From assembly GCF_963966145.1 (NCBI RefSeq), contig NC_091053.1:16492001-16556000 (forward strand): a DNA stretch of 64,000 nt. The letters are read 5' to 3'. Positions within the stretch are counted from its first letter, which is position 1, and each line of letters begins with the position of its first letter. This document shows, one piece after another, positions 21,574-32,719 of this stretch. Both the position numbers and the translations under genes were made by a program. The notes below the pieces were generated by a model that searched no databases, was not told where the DNA came from, and was given only the letters and a program-made list of their open reading frames with translations. Source of the DNA: Tenebrio molitor. Its lineage: Eukaryota; Arthropoda; Insecta; Coleoptera; Tenebrionidae.

Positions 21574-22129
21574 TAAGAATAATTCTACTTCTGAATTACA
21601 TACATTCAATTATGTAAAAACTGTAAGTTACCGCAATTTACCTACAGAACCCTGAGATGTAACGCCTAATGTCAAAAAATATTTTTTTCTATTAGTCTGA
21701 TATATTTATTTCGGAGTGTTAAAGTCCAAGTGGTTAAAATAAGATCATTATCTAGTCCTGAACGAGAATTATTATGACCGAACGCCCGTCGTCACCAACT
21801 CACCACTTGTGCGCAATTTACCTGTATTTTAAAGGGCCCTTCAGGTTCCAGACTGTTAAATTTGACCAGTGTGCGCAATTTACCATATCCCGTCAGAAAT
21901 CGATGAAATACTTGAAGTAAGACTAAACGCTGCGAAAATGTGGAGAAAAACACGTGAGACACTGTTGCTAACAATGAATTAAAATAGTCCAAAATACCTT
22001 CTTGGCGCAGACCACGATGTGTTTTTCTGAAATAATTTCACCTCTACATGGTCCCACTGCTGGCCTGCTATTATACGAATGAATTTATTTATTATTGTTT
22101 TAATAGCTTTATGGTTTATTTTAGATATA
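21574..22129. other. No gene recognised; GCGCAATTTACC motif
   Basis: The motif GCAATTTACC occurs near 21636, 21812 and 21872, twice preceded by GTGC. No coding sequence supported. Confidence 0.5.
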
Positions 22130-22515
22130 CAGGGTGTTTGAAAATTGCTAGTACAAAAACATACTGGTAATTGGTGATGGTGAGTTAGTCATCGGCAAAA
22201 ATTTTTTTTAAATTAAAGTCCTCTAGTTTTCGAGATAAAAAATACTAAAAATTGGGTTAAAATTGTTAGTACCATTGTTAGTTGCCAAAATCTTGCAAAA
22301 AAATATTTATTTTTCATATTGTTGTATAGTCCTTCATTATTACGCTTGGTTACCAAGATTTAAAAAATACTGCCCCGCCTGAGGCGTAAAATATGCTGAG
22401 ATAGGGTTACTTTATCCCTTTTGTTTAAAAAAAATTAAAAATTGGTTTTTTGGATTTCTTAGGGCTTCTAGATGCCACAGTTTTTTTTTTGTACTAGCAA
22501 TTTTCAAACACCCTG
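22130..22515. mobile_element. TA-flanked MITE ending CAGGGTGTTTG
   Basis: Ends CAGGGTGTTTGAAAATTGCT and the inverse AGCAATTTTCAAACACCCTG, flanked by TA at 22128-22129 and 22516-22517. 386 bp, noncoding. Confidence 0.9.
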
Positions 22516-23061
22516 TATGCTGTCGCGGACGTTTTTGAAGATTTTTCTCTGATATTTAACTTTCTTTTATAACTTTTTTAAATATTTTTAAGAATAACGC
22601 CAGCGTCTTGCAAAAATTAAATCTTGGTCAAAGAAAATTGTTTTTATATTTTTTTATTTAATATTAAGTGAATAATTTCTCACAATTACTACAACGTGAT
22701 CTGAGTCTGTGGGCAATGAAACAATTGAAAAATATTTGTGTTTTTCTGTTTCGTAATTGGCACTGATCGGATGTTTTAACTTGACACATTTAAAAAAAAT
22801 TTGGTTATGTCGGGTATGTTTATGCCTATTACAAAAATGACCCTTTGATGGTAAACGTCAAATTCTCCTGTCAACTCTGTCAAAGCTGACACCCGGAAAT
22901 GCGTTTAGATTACAGTGGTAATACCAAAATCATTTAAATTTTCATTGCTACCAACAGAGTCAGTCATTCTTGATCACGTTGTAATTATTTCAATGTATCT
23001 TAGTCCTAAATTTGAAATAAATTAATTGAACAGGTTGGGAGAAATGAAATAAATGTATATA
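22516..23061. other. No gene recognised
   Basis: AT-rich sequence without long frames or clear repeats. Confidence 0.6.
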
Positions 23062-23107
23062 TTACGGACAAAGACGATAATTCGGCCAATTACGTTATTG
23101 GCCAGTC

Positions 23108-24003
23108 CACGACCTTCTAAATAGTCGAGACTCTTGGCTCTCTCCGGCCTGTTCATTTGCCACTGCCAGTTTTCGGCGTTCGCCGTGTGTCGCTAATTTG
23201 CAGGCGCCGAAATTGGCGCAAAACGTTAAATGTCAAAAAGATGACATGTAAAATGGTGTTTAGAGACGTGTAAGGATTATAAAAACATAAATACATTCAA
23301 TGAATTTCTTTTATTTGTTCCCTACTTGTAAACATCAATTTATCAAGTCACTGTATTCATCTTGAAAATGTCTCTTAACTGGCTAGCATGTAAAATTATA
23401 CTAGCAAGCATGTAAAAGTTTACTGGCTAGCCTTCGGCTCTCCAGTCATATCCTTCTGTCGCCAGTAAAAACCCTTTTTACCATGCTAGTAATGTTAAAT
23501 ACTGTTTCTTTAACAATGCCCGAAATCTTTCTTTCGGAAATGCCTGAAGTTGTCGCTGCCATGTTGATACTTTTTGATTTAGAAAATCTTTTATGAAGAT
23601 TCTCTATACATATAAATATTATAAACAATGTTTTTCTGGCCACTTTGAACGGGTTTGCCTTTGGTGTTTAAAAACAGTTCGTGCTGTTGTTGATTCTTTT
23701 CCTAAACTTAAAAACATACATTCCAAGCAAAATTAACAAAAAAAAAGTCATAAAGGAACTTACGGTTGTGGTATTCTAATAACAAAATTGTAGTTTACTG
23801 ATGCGTTTGATACAAAAACTCAATAAGTTTGACACTAATAACCAAAAAATCGATAAAATATCAAAATTTGACAGTAGTTATCAAAAATCGAACATTTTCT
23901 TGGTGTAAACTTTTCTCTCATTTTGACAAATAAACGACGGGAAAATAGTCCCTATGCTATTCTACACTGCATACTTAAATGGAATGGACTTTAGAAGGTC
24001 GTG
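23108..24003. mobile_element. Nested P-like element, target GGCCAGTC
   Basis: Exact 14-bp inverted ends CACGACCTTCTAAA / TTTAGAAGGTCGTG and an exact 8-bp duplication GGCCAGTC at 23100-23107 and 24004-24011. The Drosophila P-element target consensus GGCCAGAC (established knowledge) differs by one base. The CAYGRCC-type start matches elements in the 58-60 kb chain. The interior has only a 65-codon minus-strand frame of unknown nature. Confidence 0.8.
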
Positions 24004-24026
24004 GGCCAGTCAATGACGATAATGGT

Positions 24027-24207
24027 CAAGGGCGTAGCAATGATTTTTTGCTGGGGTGGGCCAGATTTTAAACCACAGACAGATGATAGATAGATATTGC
24101 AGATGTATCTTGTTTTTAATGTGTTTTACTTTTATTCTGGGGTGGGCCAGAAGGATTCTGGGGTGGGCCGGGCCCACCTGCCCCCCCCCTCCTTTGCTAC
24201 GCCCTTG
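24027..24207. mobile_element. 181-bp hAT-type MITE
   Basis: Ends CAAGGGCGTAGCAA and TTTGCTACGCCCTTG. Flanks ATAATGGT (24019-24026) and ATAATGGC (24208-24215) differ at one base. The interior carries GGGGTGGGCC three times. CAAGGGCGTAGC-type ends are common in hAT families. Confidence 0.82.
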
Positions 24208-24764
24208 ATAATGGCCAGTCAAGTTGGACATTAACCATAATGACCGGCCAATAACGTTAATGTCCATGTAATTTGGACAATGTTCATAATTCATTCATAA
24301 CATAACATAATACGAGCGCGTTGCACAAAAAAATTTGCAATTCGAAGTAATACGGTCGGACAATAAATTTAGGCCGGCCTGTCATTGCCTTGACATCAAA
24401 ATGTGAAGCTGGCATTATGTTCAACTAACCCCATTTTCGATTTTTGTCATTCTTGTCATCGTGACAGCGATAATCAAAATTAAAATTGGGAAAAGAAGCG
24501 TGCACCGAGAGTGAAATGCGTACTACAAATCAGTTATGGTAGTGCGTCATGATCTGTAAGTTACGAAAAGGGCGAAGAAAACGCCAAACAGCTGGAAAAC
24601 CTTCAGTTTGACAAACTAACACATCAGTCATAATGACAATAAATGGTCGCTTGCATTGACTTTTTCGAAATGTCAGAAATTTGTCGACCTAAATTTTGTC
24701 TGCCAGTTCAAAAAAAAAAATTGTAATCCGTACTTTATTGTCATCATGATTACCTCTCAATAGT

Positions 24765-24892
24765 ATATTATGATACAAGTTTATAAGGAAGCCTTTAAAG
24801 CACGCGCGACGAGTTTAAGAGCACGACGCGTAGCAGAGTGCTTTTAACGTCGCGCGTGCTTTAAAGGCCCTTATAAACGTGTATCATACGCT
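24765..24892. repeat. Palindrome with GACGCGTAGC loop
   Basis: Arms TATGATACAAGTTTATAAGG...CTTTAAAGCACGCGCGACG and the inverse GTCGCGCGTGCTTTAAAGG...TTATAAACGTGTATCATA. The same structure in inverse orientation occurs at 41283-41409 and a degraded one at 49395-49460. In all three it abuts the MITE of the next entry. Confidence 0.82.
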
Positions 24893-25179
24893 ATTTTTTA
24901 TTATACCTGCACTACAATCTGAAAATTATAACAAAAAAAGTAAATTGAAATACCTTTTCCGAAGTAATCTGTGTCATTAATTGTTGATATAGAAATGGGC
25001 GATTGTTGTTGTTTCGTTTCTATCATAAATTGTGTATAAATGTCTATTTATCATTGTTCAAAATTAGGTGAATTTGTTGTTACCTAAGCAACCCTTAAAG
25101 CTTTAGTGTTTTAAAGACCCTTTTTCGCACGCATTTTAGTATCAAAAACAGGGATTATGATTCAGGTATAATGAAAAAT
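24893..25179. mobile_element. MITE with ATTTTTTATTATACCTG ends
   Basis: Left ATTTTTTATTATACCTGCA and right CAGGTATAATGAAAAAT are inverted. The body TACAATCTGAAAATTATAAC recurs at 41001-41280 (inverse) and 49465-49670. Confidence 0.75.
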
Positions 25180-25591
25180 TATTTTCTCATTTCTACTACA
25201 CAGAACGTTTACCTCAGGTTATCTATGTACGATTGCTCTAATTTTGTTCATTAATGTGGGAATTTTGGAATATCTGAGCTTCAAACAGTTTAAATTGATC
25301 GTCAAACTGACAAGAATCGAAAGTGGGGTTACGATTCCTAAAGATTTATTTACACTTTACTTAAATGTCAAGAAAGTGACGGCCAAAATTTTTTGACCAC
25401 CATAGTAGATACCATGGATCACTCTAATGCCACAACAAAAATGAATAATTTTGAATGCTCTCAATAATATTTGAAAAATTCGTATTTTTCACTTTGTTCT
25501 GAATTTTTTTTTAGTTTTTTTTATTTACTTACGTTACCAAGAAAAATTCAATAAGTGTGAATAATATTTTTTCTATTTTGCGTTTAGAATA

Positions 25592-25660
25592 AGTCTATTC
25601 TAGCACCCAAATGACGTCATTTGAGTGCTTTAATAGGTCGTTGGCGTGTTAGAATAGACT
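25592..25660. repeat. Hairpin around ATGACGTCAT
   Basis: Arms AGTCTATTCTAGCACC and GTGTTAGAATAGACT. The centre contains CAAATGACGTCATTTGAG, itself a palindrome with a CRE-like core. Could be structural only. Confidence 0.65.
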
Positions 25661-26063
25661 AGTAAAATTTACTTTGATGCTGGTAGCATGAAGTGTCAAC
25701 TGACGGATGTCAAAAAAAAAAATCTCGCAGAGAACAAAGCAAATTAATAAATAACAATGAACAAAACGTTTAATTTTCATTTTGGGATTTGGACTTCTCC
25801 GGCAGTAAATTTTCTAACGTCTTTTGTGCAATTTGCCTAATTTGCGGCGGCGTTAGTGATAAACTTTCTTCAGCATTCATTTTCAAACACAAATGCGAAA
25901 ATTTAAAAAAAATGACGTTTTAAATTAATTTTTTTCACAGCCAGCTAAAATTATGCCACATAAAAAATGTCACCAACCACCGCAAAATTTCCTACATTTA
26001 AAGTTTTTATTTTTTTATTTATGGTATAAAGTGGCAAAATAGAAAAAATAATATAAAAGATTC

Positions 26064-26135
26064 GTTGCAGAAGGTCCTTCAAGCACTCATTTGTTCCTCA
26101 ACTCGCCGCTTGAATAGATAGATGCCTTCTGCAAC
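26064..26135. repeat. Hairpin GTTGCAGAAGG...CCTTCTGCAAC
   Basis: Arms GTTGCAGAAGG and CCTTCTGCAAC with an inner TTCAAGCACTC / GCCGCTTGAA pair. Confidence 0.7.
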
Positions 26136-26514
26136 TTATATTTTAATATACATACTATTTTCACATAGTACCTACACCTACCTCAACACATTTGATAAAT
26201 AAAAATATTAAAAGAAAACATTATACCTATTGTATAGTTTTATCGTGTAACCTATATCAACATTATCCAGCCGTTTTTGGTCATTAGTTCATTACCTATC
26301 ATTAATGACCGGGCAATGATGTTAACGTTAGTATAAAAATGACATTTTTAATAACATTGCCCACCCACCACGGGCCATAACGTCAATGTGCGGTCATTAT
26401 CGATAATCGCCAGGAAAAATGGACACTCACGTCATTGTCCGGCCATTATCGTCAATGTCCATATATCGTCTTTGTCCGTAACATATATACAAATGAATGC
26501 TTTCCGCTCAGGAC

Positions 26515-26882
26515 AGACATGTCGGGGACAGGTAATCTCGCCACCAGTAATTACCTTAATCTTTTGCGCATCCCCGTTGAGTAAAATCCCATCGGTAATT
26601 TCGCCACCAATATTTTTCAATACATTTTTATTGAAGGTCATACCCAATAAGGGTGGATTTAAGTAACTACCTGACACCTGACCCAACTTTATTTGTGTTT
26701 TTAGAAAAACAGAAAGAATTTCAAATTGACACTTATGTTATATACAAAGTCTACATTTGGTAGCAAAAATTCATAATAAGCATGTGAGAGACAGACAAAA
26801 ATGTATAAATAATATGATAAAACGACATAATAATAAGATTACAATGGAAACATTAATTCTTAAAAATAAAAATTAATCTTTC
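26515..26882 (-). repeat. Dispersed repeat with GGTGGCGAAATTACC motifs, copy B
   Basis: Inverse copy of 8480-8850. Motif hits at 26531-26545 and 26594-26608. Ends just outside the large element that closes at 26481. Confidence 0.85.
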
Positions 26883-26967
26883 CATTGTAAAATATTTATG
26901 TCGGCCGTCCGCCGGCGCCGTCCTTATGGCAGGTAGGTGTAGAATGTAGATTAATTCCGGGAAGTAC

Positions 26968-27072
26968 AGTGGCGAAATTACCGGTAAGCTTAGCATTCCA
27001 TTAAACGGTGGTGGGGAATTTACCTGCATGTTAATCTCGTAATGATGCTTGATTGCTTGGTGGCGAAATTAC
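26968..27072 (+). repeat. Three further GGTGGCGAAATTACC-type motifs
   Basis: 15-bp hits at 26968-26982 (AGTGGCGAAATTACC), 27010-27024 (GGTGGGGAATTTACC) and 27058-27072 (GGTGGCGAAATTACC), spaced 42 and 48 bp. Located 350 bp upstream of the C2 gene. Confidence 0.8.
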
Positions 27073-27309
27073 CAACACCGGACATATCTTGCCTGCATTA
27101 CTCAAGCTTACACAAACGTTTCTACTTCTTTCGCAGTTTCGCACGGTTAGCCATAATACGCGTAGAGCTTTCATATTTCCACGAACATCTCTTGTCCACC
27201 CTGAGAAAAATTCGCCTTGGAAATGTTTTGATGTACCTATAAAAACATTTACTTTCTAATAACAAATCATCAATTAAATAATTGATAAATTTAAAAATTG
27301 AAAAAAAAA

Positions 27310-27360
27310 AGTCATTTTGGTGGGCACTGCCCACCCTGTCACGCCTGACGAGCCGCCACT
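27310..27360. mobile_element. Right end of a hAT element, orphan
   Basis: Ends GACGAGCCGCCACTG, the inverse of the CAGTGGCGGCTC starts seen at 29792 and 61558. No partner left end was located upstream, so this is a remnant. Confidence 0.6.
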
Positions 27361-27422
27361 GTTGTGCACTTGTTATCTAACACTCGACATCATGTGGGCA
27401 GAATTCCTGGCACCGCACGATA

Positions 27423-28548
27423 ATGGAGCAAAAACTAAGCAACATTTTGAGAAGCTTCTTCTGGCCGAGCCCTGTCCCGGCGAGCAAAATCGGCGAGCCC
27501 CAGATCGGTTTCACATTGATGTTCTGCAAGAGTTCGAAGCAGTTAAAAGTTCAAGGTATCAGTGCCAGGCATCTTCCTACTAATTATGGAAACATCAAAC
27601 CCCACGGTTACTTAGTCAAGGTAAAACGAGCAAAAATCGCTTCTCGGCGTAACTAGTTTTTTGCAGATTACCATGTTCCCCGAAAAAGAAAAATACGAAA
27701 CGTCGGTGGTGAAGGAGTCGTGGCCGACGTTCAACCAGGAGTTCACCTTCATGCTGCAGTCGCCCTCTAAATACTACGAGGACCACTTCAGAAGGAAGTT
27801 CATCTCGTTCACGGTGTACGCCGTGTTGGGGAACAGCACGGAGCCAGTCATCCCCAAAAATTCCACGTCCAAGCTGAAGCGGTTCTTCTCGTTCAACAAT
27901 TTCGGCGAGACCAACTCCAGCTTCCGCCACTCGCTCAACAACCCACGAACCGTCGTGGGCACCGTCACCTTCAACCTGGACCCGAAGATCTTCACCCAGA
28001 AACTGGACGACGACATGATCTTCACGCCTTACATTTCGAGAGGACTCAAGGGAATGCAGACGGAGCTGGTGAGCACCAAAACTCTCCTCGACCCAATACA
28101 ACGACAATTCTTTCAGCGCGACGGCAAGAACGGCAGCGTCGAGATGACCCTCTTGTACGCCATCGGCGAGGACCGGCGTAATGACGTCATCACGATCAGC
28201 ATCACCAAGTACAGGTGCGGCATGCAAACGATGCAGCAGCACGAGAAGCTCGGCGGACAGCTCTACATCAAGATCAAGACCTTGGAACCCGACGACCTCA
28301 TCCAGAAGATGAACAGCGTCAAGTTCGACCCGACCATCTCGCTCAAATTCGAAGCCAGCACGGCCACCCTCAGGGTCAACAATTACAACCTCAAACAGGT
28401 CAAAATTTCGGTCAAACTGATTTGCAAGAACCTTTTGGGGAAGAAGGTGCCCTTGGGAAAAATCAAAATCGACAGCAACAGTGATCTGTGGAAGGAAACC
28501 GTCAGCATGCCGTTCATGACGGTCAAGAGGATGGTCAAGTTCGAGTGA
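27423..28548 (+). CDS. Tandem C2-domain protein, synaptotagmin-like (two visible exons)
   Basis: Exon 27423-27620 joins exon 27667-28548 across a 46-bp intron (GT at 27621, AG before 27667), keeping frame through Tyr-Leu-Val-Lys / Ile-Thr-Met-Phe. About 360 residues. The first C2 domain runs from Gln-Ile-Gly-Phe to about residue 130 and has the typical Glu-Ser-Trp-Pro-Thr-Phe-Asn-Gln-Glu-Phe-Thr-Phe strand. The second, degenerate one ends with Leu-Trp-Lys-Glu-Thr-Val and a final Lys-Phe-Glu, as in synaptotagmin C2B tails. The loop where calcium-binding Asp residues usually sit reads Tyr-Gly-Asn-Ile-Lys-Pro-His-Gly, so calcium binding is doubtful. Coding sequence is GC-rich, unlike the surroundings. 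The frame is open to a stop at 27378, so ATG 27423 is only the first Met; further 5' exons may exist. Likely acts at membranes; exact family member unknown. Confidence 0.85.
27621..27666 (+). other. Short intron of the C2 gene
   Basis: GTAAAACG donor and TTTTTTGCAG acceptor. Removal joins the two C2 exons in frame. Forty-six bases is short but known among insect introns. Confidence 0.8.
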
Positions 28549-28925
28549 CTCGTACTTACCACAAGACTGGAAGGGAAGTTGAAGAATATTTTTTAACTAA
28601 AATTATTATTTATTATAACCGAATGGAGACAGATTTTTATTTTGCCCTTCTGGTCCAAGGCTATAAATTATCTACAGAGTGATCACAAAAAAAACCCCAG
28701 CTTACATCTTTCTTATTTGAAATGCAATTTCAACAAGCGGTACATCAAATTAAAGGGTTCTAAAAGTACTATAAACTGGATATAAAATATTGCCCTTAGC
28801 AACCCTACCTTGCAAGGGTCAAGGGTCAACTTAATTTTTTTAAATGGCAACATCTAATTTTTTTCGTACAGTTAGATTCATTATGTTTTTCTGAGCCTGT
28901 ATATTGAAATGTTAATCTAACATAA

Positions 28926-28937
28926 GAAATAAATAAA
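28926..28937 (+). promoter_or_regulatory. Candidate polyadenylation signals of the C2 gene
   Basis: Two overlapping AATAAA hexamers (AAATAAATAAA) lie about 380 bp after the stop codon with no closer AATAAA seen on this strand. The interval 28549-28925 is then the probable 3' untranslated region. Confidence 0.5.
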
Positions 28938-28959
28938 TGTCAATTTTTCACTCTTGGTT

Positions 28960-29650
28960 TTTCGCCCAACATACCTCTTCAGGAATCGTTGGTTGCCTAC
29001 AAAATTCCCTCTTTTGCTAGCGCGAAGACGAGCGCGCGCGCGACTCCTTCGAGAACATTCGATCGTATCAGGAAAATCGGAAAATCTTCACTCATGTTTT
29101 TCTGAATCTTCCGTGCCACCTGCCTTTGCGGACCGTTTCGTTCGAGTGAAATAAATTTATTACCTGGTGTCAGGGATCTTCTTATTCGACGAAACCTTGT
29201 GGATGGTGTGCTGTATCGTCTCCGTGTGGAAAGTTTGAGCACACCCTTCCAACTCCGCTTAGGGACGAATTTGGTCCCAACGCTAAGGCCCGTGACGCAA
29301 TCCACGTAGACTTCTCCGAAGCATTTCCCTTGCCTGAGGGTATAGGTGAGTCTCCATGTAGACAATGAGCTACACGTAGTACTCCCCTAGGGAATCCCCC
29401 ACCTCCACACCCTAGATTTCGACCTCAACCGCCATCTCGTCTTACGTCGAGGTCAAGATAGAACCGTGCGTCGTGTTCATCGTCGACGCGTCCGAGACCT
29501 CTGTGGCTCCAGTCTCGCCTCTAGAGCCGTCGGCTCCGCTCAAGGAACCTCGCCACCACATCCCCGAACGACTGGGCGAGGACACGCTCCTCTACGGCCC
29601 CTGAGCGCAGTGCTCTTGGAGACCGGCAAGCCACCCACTTATTCAACACA
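28960..29650. other. GC-rich block of unknown origin
   Basis: Markedly richer in G and C than its surroundings, with a CGCGCGCGCG run near 29033, AATAAATTTATTA near 29150 and several short frames of 60-120 codons on both strands, none with a recognised domain. It could be a solo LTR or fragment of a larger element; matching ends were not found. Confidence 0.4.
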
Positions 29651-29791
29651 GTTTTATTCTATCTAACCTTTTCTTATATCATCATCATGTCTTACTAACA
29701 AAATCATATTTATCTTATCATCATTTAAAAACTAGCTTAATCTAGCAAGTGGAATAGCTCACTTACTCATGTTATATTTCACACTATAACC

Positions 29792-30649
29792 CAGTGACGG
29801 CTCGTGAACTCTGGGTGAGGTGAGGCCAAGCGTGAGGGGCATATTTAGGAACATTTAACAACGACATAACTAAATCAAATTGGGGATTCATGTTTGATGG
29901 TTGATCTACCTATGTTACCTTACCAAAAATCAAAAATGTGCACTTAACCAAATCAAAATAACCACGGAAAATGACACAAAGGTGACCAGCACAGAACAAA
30001 TTATTATTCAAACTGTTACTGAATTATATTAGTTGGCGCGAAGGCGCCGCGTCGCGACGGCCCCCTGGAGTAATAAACTGGCGTTATCTTTACGTCATTT
30101 TTGGGGATGATTTCCTATTAGTTAAAAGGCGCGCGTTAAAAAATATGGTGTAGCTCAATGCATGCAGCCAAAATTGTAGTACGAGAGTCCACGATGCTCA
30201 CCGAGAGGCCCGGAAAATTTCATACCACCTAGCAGATAAACCATTCAATGGGAGTCTCTTTTCTTTGGAATTAGACCCTAATACGCATGCGCAAAGTGAC
30301 GTAAGTGATGGTGACGTAAGATCGGCATCGATTCGTAGTAATTGACGCGGCCACTAGTGGATGCGGCGCGACGATAAATATTTGAATATTTCCCGGTGCA
30401 CTGGGAGCCCTGGATTTAAAATGTATCGCTCTCCAGTAGAACACAGAAAACAAAATAAACGCTTTGGATACCACTCCTGATATTCTTGCTAGGATTTACT
30501 AGTTTGAAAATATATTAAATTATAAACTAATTATAATATAAAAACAAATCTGCAAATTACTAATTCTTAAAAATAAATTTTTATTTAAATTCATGCTTAA
30601 ATGAGGATGAGGCCCGGCCTCAGTTGCCTCACCTGACAAGCCGCCACTG
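29792..30649. mobile_element. hAT-type MITE, target CTATAACC
   Basis: Ends CAGTGACGGCTCGTGA and ACAAGCCGCCACTG, with exact 8-bp flanks CTATAACC at 29784-29791 and 30650-30657. 858 bp, no transposase. Its interior 30050-30180 is homologous, in inverse orientation, to 55795-55925. Confidence 0.9.
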
Positions 30650-30657
30650 CTATAACC

Positions 30658-31192
30658 TTGTCAATATCTCCGCGTAGACATCGCCGAGATTCGCTCATTG
30701 TAAAGCACCGCGGAAATAGCTATTTCGGCCGGATTGCTGGAACCGAATTTCCACCAATTCCACCCCTTCTATTATACATTTTTATAAATATAAACATAAA
30801 ACATTTTAAGATCTTCCATAATCAATCATCAATTCAAATATTTATAATATAACCATAGTTAATTATATTCAAGTTTCACCCACATAGGATGCGTTTTTTT
30901 GCTCAACGGAAGAATCTGCCACTGTCAGAAGTGTCGTTTTATTGGTCCCGGAAGATTCTCTCCGAGCATCTCTCTTTTCTGCCATCAAATTAGATGGCAG
31001 AGAAAGCGACAAAAATGTTCATTTAGCCACATCCTCTGCGCAGAATCACACCTGCCTTTTGTTTAACATGTTCAGGGCCCCCGCGAGGTCAAAAGGCGCC
31101 CGCGTGCGAGTTCATAATTTGGCGCCCGTTGGCTTCATAATAGGAAATTTTTTAAGCCACGCCTGAAATTATAGTTGAAATCTCAATGAAAA
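30658..31192. other. No gene recognised
   Basis: AT-rich, then a GC-richer stretch at 30900-31130 with a small hairpin TGCCATCAAATTAGATGGCAGA near 30980. No supported coding sequence. Confidence 0.55.
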
Positions 31193-31194
31193 TA

Positions 31195-32717
31195 CACTTC
31201 GTGACAAAATTATCGAATCAAAACTAAAAATGCTTTAAAAATTTCAAAATAATTTGTGTACAGTGTTGTATTTTTCTTTAGTGGAGGATTTATTTTTTTT
31301 GTAACTTATGCGTTCATAATTATGTAAATCTTAGACTTAATTTCTTCGTAATTTATTAAAATATGCAACGGCGACCTACTAACCCAAAACTTTTTTTTTA
31401 AATTTTATTGAAAATTTGCTTTCGATATTGTATTGGTGTTACAAACCTGTCAGATTTCTGTCAGAGAGGATAAAAATGCCCTTAAATCAATCTCAGGTAG
31501 CCCAAATAGTGGTACTGGCACAAGAGGGATATACTCAGCGACAACTTGCTGAAAGGTCTCAAACTTCGCAGTCAGCTGTGTATAGAGTTCTTTAAAGGTA
31601 TGAGGAGACGGGAACGTACACTAGACGAGCTGGACAAGGTCGTAAAAGGAAAACGTCGAGACGAGAAGATCATTTTTTGTCTTTACAAGCTAGAAGAAAG
31701 CGTTTTGTCACTGCGCAACACCTCCGAAACGATCTTCAGGTGACTACATGGACTGTTATTTCCAGCAGAACTGTTTTAAGACGCTTGAGAGAGAGTAATT
31801 TAACGCATAGAAAACCAGCAACTGGTCCACGAGTAAATCCAGTAAATCCAGTAAATCGTCTAAATTTTGCTAGAGAACGCAGAAATTGGGACCGCGAATG
31901 GCACAATGTTCTCTTTACCGACGACTTGCGATTTTGTTTAACTAACAATGATCAACGTAATCGTGTGTTTAGGAGACCGGGCGAACACTATAGTCAATGT
32001 GCGATTCATCAAATTGACAATTTTGGTGGAGGTTCAGTTATGGTATGGGGTGGTATAAATTGGACGGGCCGTACTGAACTTGTTGTTGTTGCTGGAGGTA
32101 GCATGACCGGCCAGAGATATAGAGATGACATTGTTATTCCCTATATTGAAGAATATGCTCACAATTTTGGTGCAGGTTTTGTGCTAATGCACGATAATGC
32201 ACGACCTCATATTGCCAGGATTGTAATAGACGACTTAAATTACGCCAATATACAGAGGTTGGATTGGCCAGCTCGAAGTCCGGTTCTTAATCCCGTCGAG
32301 CATCTATGGGATAACCTTGGACGACGAGTAAGAAGATCACCAGTGCCCCCGCTGACTCTGCAAGAACTATCTAACTTGCTAATTGCAGAATGGCAGCTAA
32401 CACCACAAGAATACATACAAAATTTAATTTCAAGTTTATCAAGGCGGATGGAAGCTTGTATTACCGCCAGAGGTCGTAACATGAGATATTAGACTGTTTT
32501 TTAAAATTGTTTTGAATTCATGTTTTATCGTTTTTGGTGTTACAAATTATCTTTTTGTCCCGTTTGGATTTTTAAAATAAAATCTATGCTGAGTAAAGTT
32601 TTATTTTTATCAGATAGGCTCTCAAGCATATTATGTGCAAAATCCAAGTTCGTAAGCCCAATAATTTTAAAGTTAGAGAGAAATAAATTCTTGATTCGAT
32701 AATTTTGTCACGAAGTG
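31195..32717 (+). mobile_element. Complete Tc1-like transposon
   Basis: Perfect 27-bp inverted ends beginning CACTTCGTGACAAAATTATC, flanked by TA at 31193-31194 and 32718-32719. 1523 bp, close to the usual Tc1 size. It is the reference copy for the truncated ones at 1198 and 11493. Confidence 0.96.
31476..32492 (+). pseudogene. Tc1-like DD34E transposase with one in-frame stop
   Basis: From ATG 31476 to stop 32490-32492 the frame is 339 codons with a single internal stop TAA at 31593-31595. N-terminal paired-like HTH (Gln-Val-Ala-Gln-Ile-Val-Val-Leu-Ala-Gln-Glu-Gly), then the catalytic core: first Asp in Leu-Phe-Thr-Asp, second in His-Asp-Asn-Ala-Arg-Pro-His, Glu in Asn-Pro-Val-Glu-His-Leu-Trp, with 34 residues between the last two. 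Gly-Gly-Gly-Ser-Val-Met-Val-Trp-Gly is present between. Family function is cut-and-paste transposition at TA. Most intact transposase in the window, but inactive as it stands unless the stop is read through. Confidence 0.93.
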
Positions 32718-32719
32718 TA

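Larger units (their letters stand above)
23062..26481. mobile_element. Large inverted-end element with subterminal GGCCATTATCGTCAATGTCC repeats
   Basis: Outer ends TTACGGACAAAGACGATA and the inverse TATCGTCTTTGTCCGTAA. Inside each end are several copies, in both orientations, of a GGCC-ATTA(T/C)CG-TCAATGTCC-like word (23092, 24208-24260, 26265-26460). Flanking 8-mers (TGTATATA and CATATATA) are similar but not identical. Contains at least three younger insertions. No transposase seen. Confidence 0.65.

Noticed and set aside
27616..28242. A 208-codon minus-strand frame opposite the C2 gene
   Set aside because: It is the antisense of a well-supported GC-rich exon and has no domain; long antisense frames are expected there.
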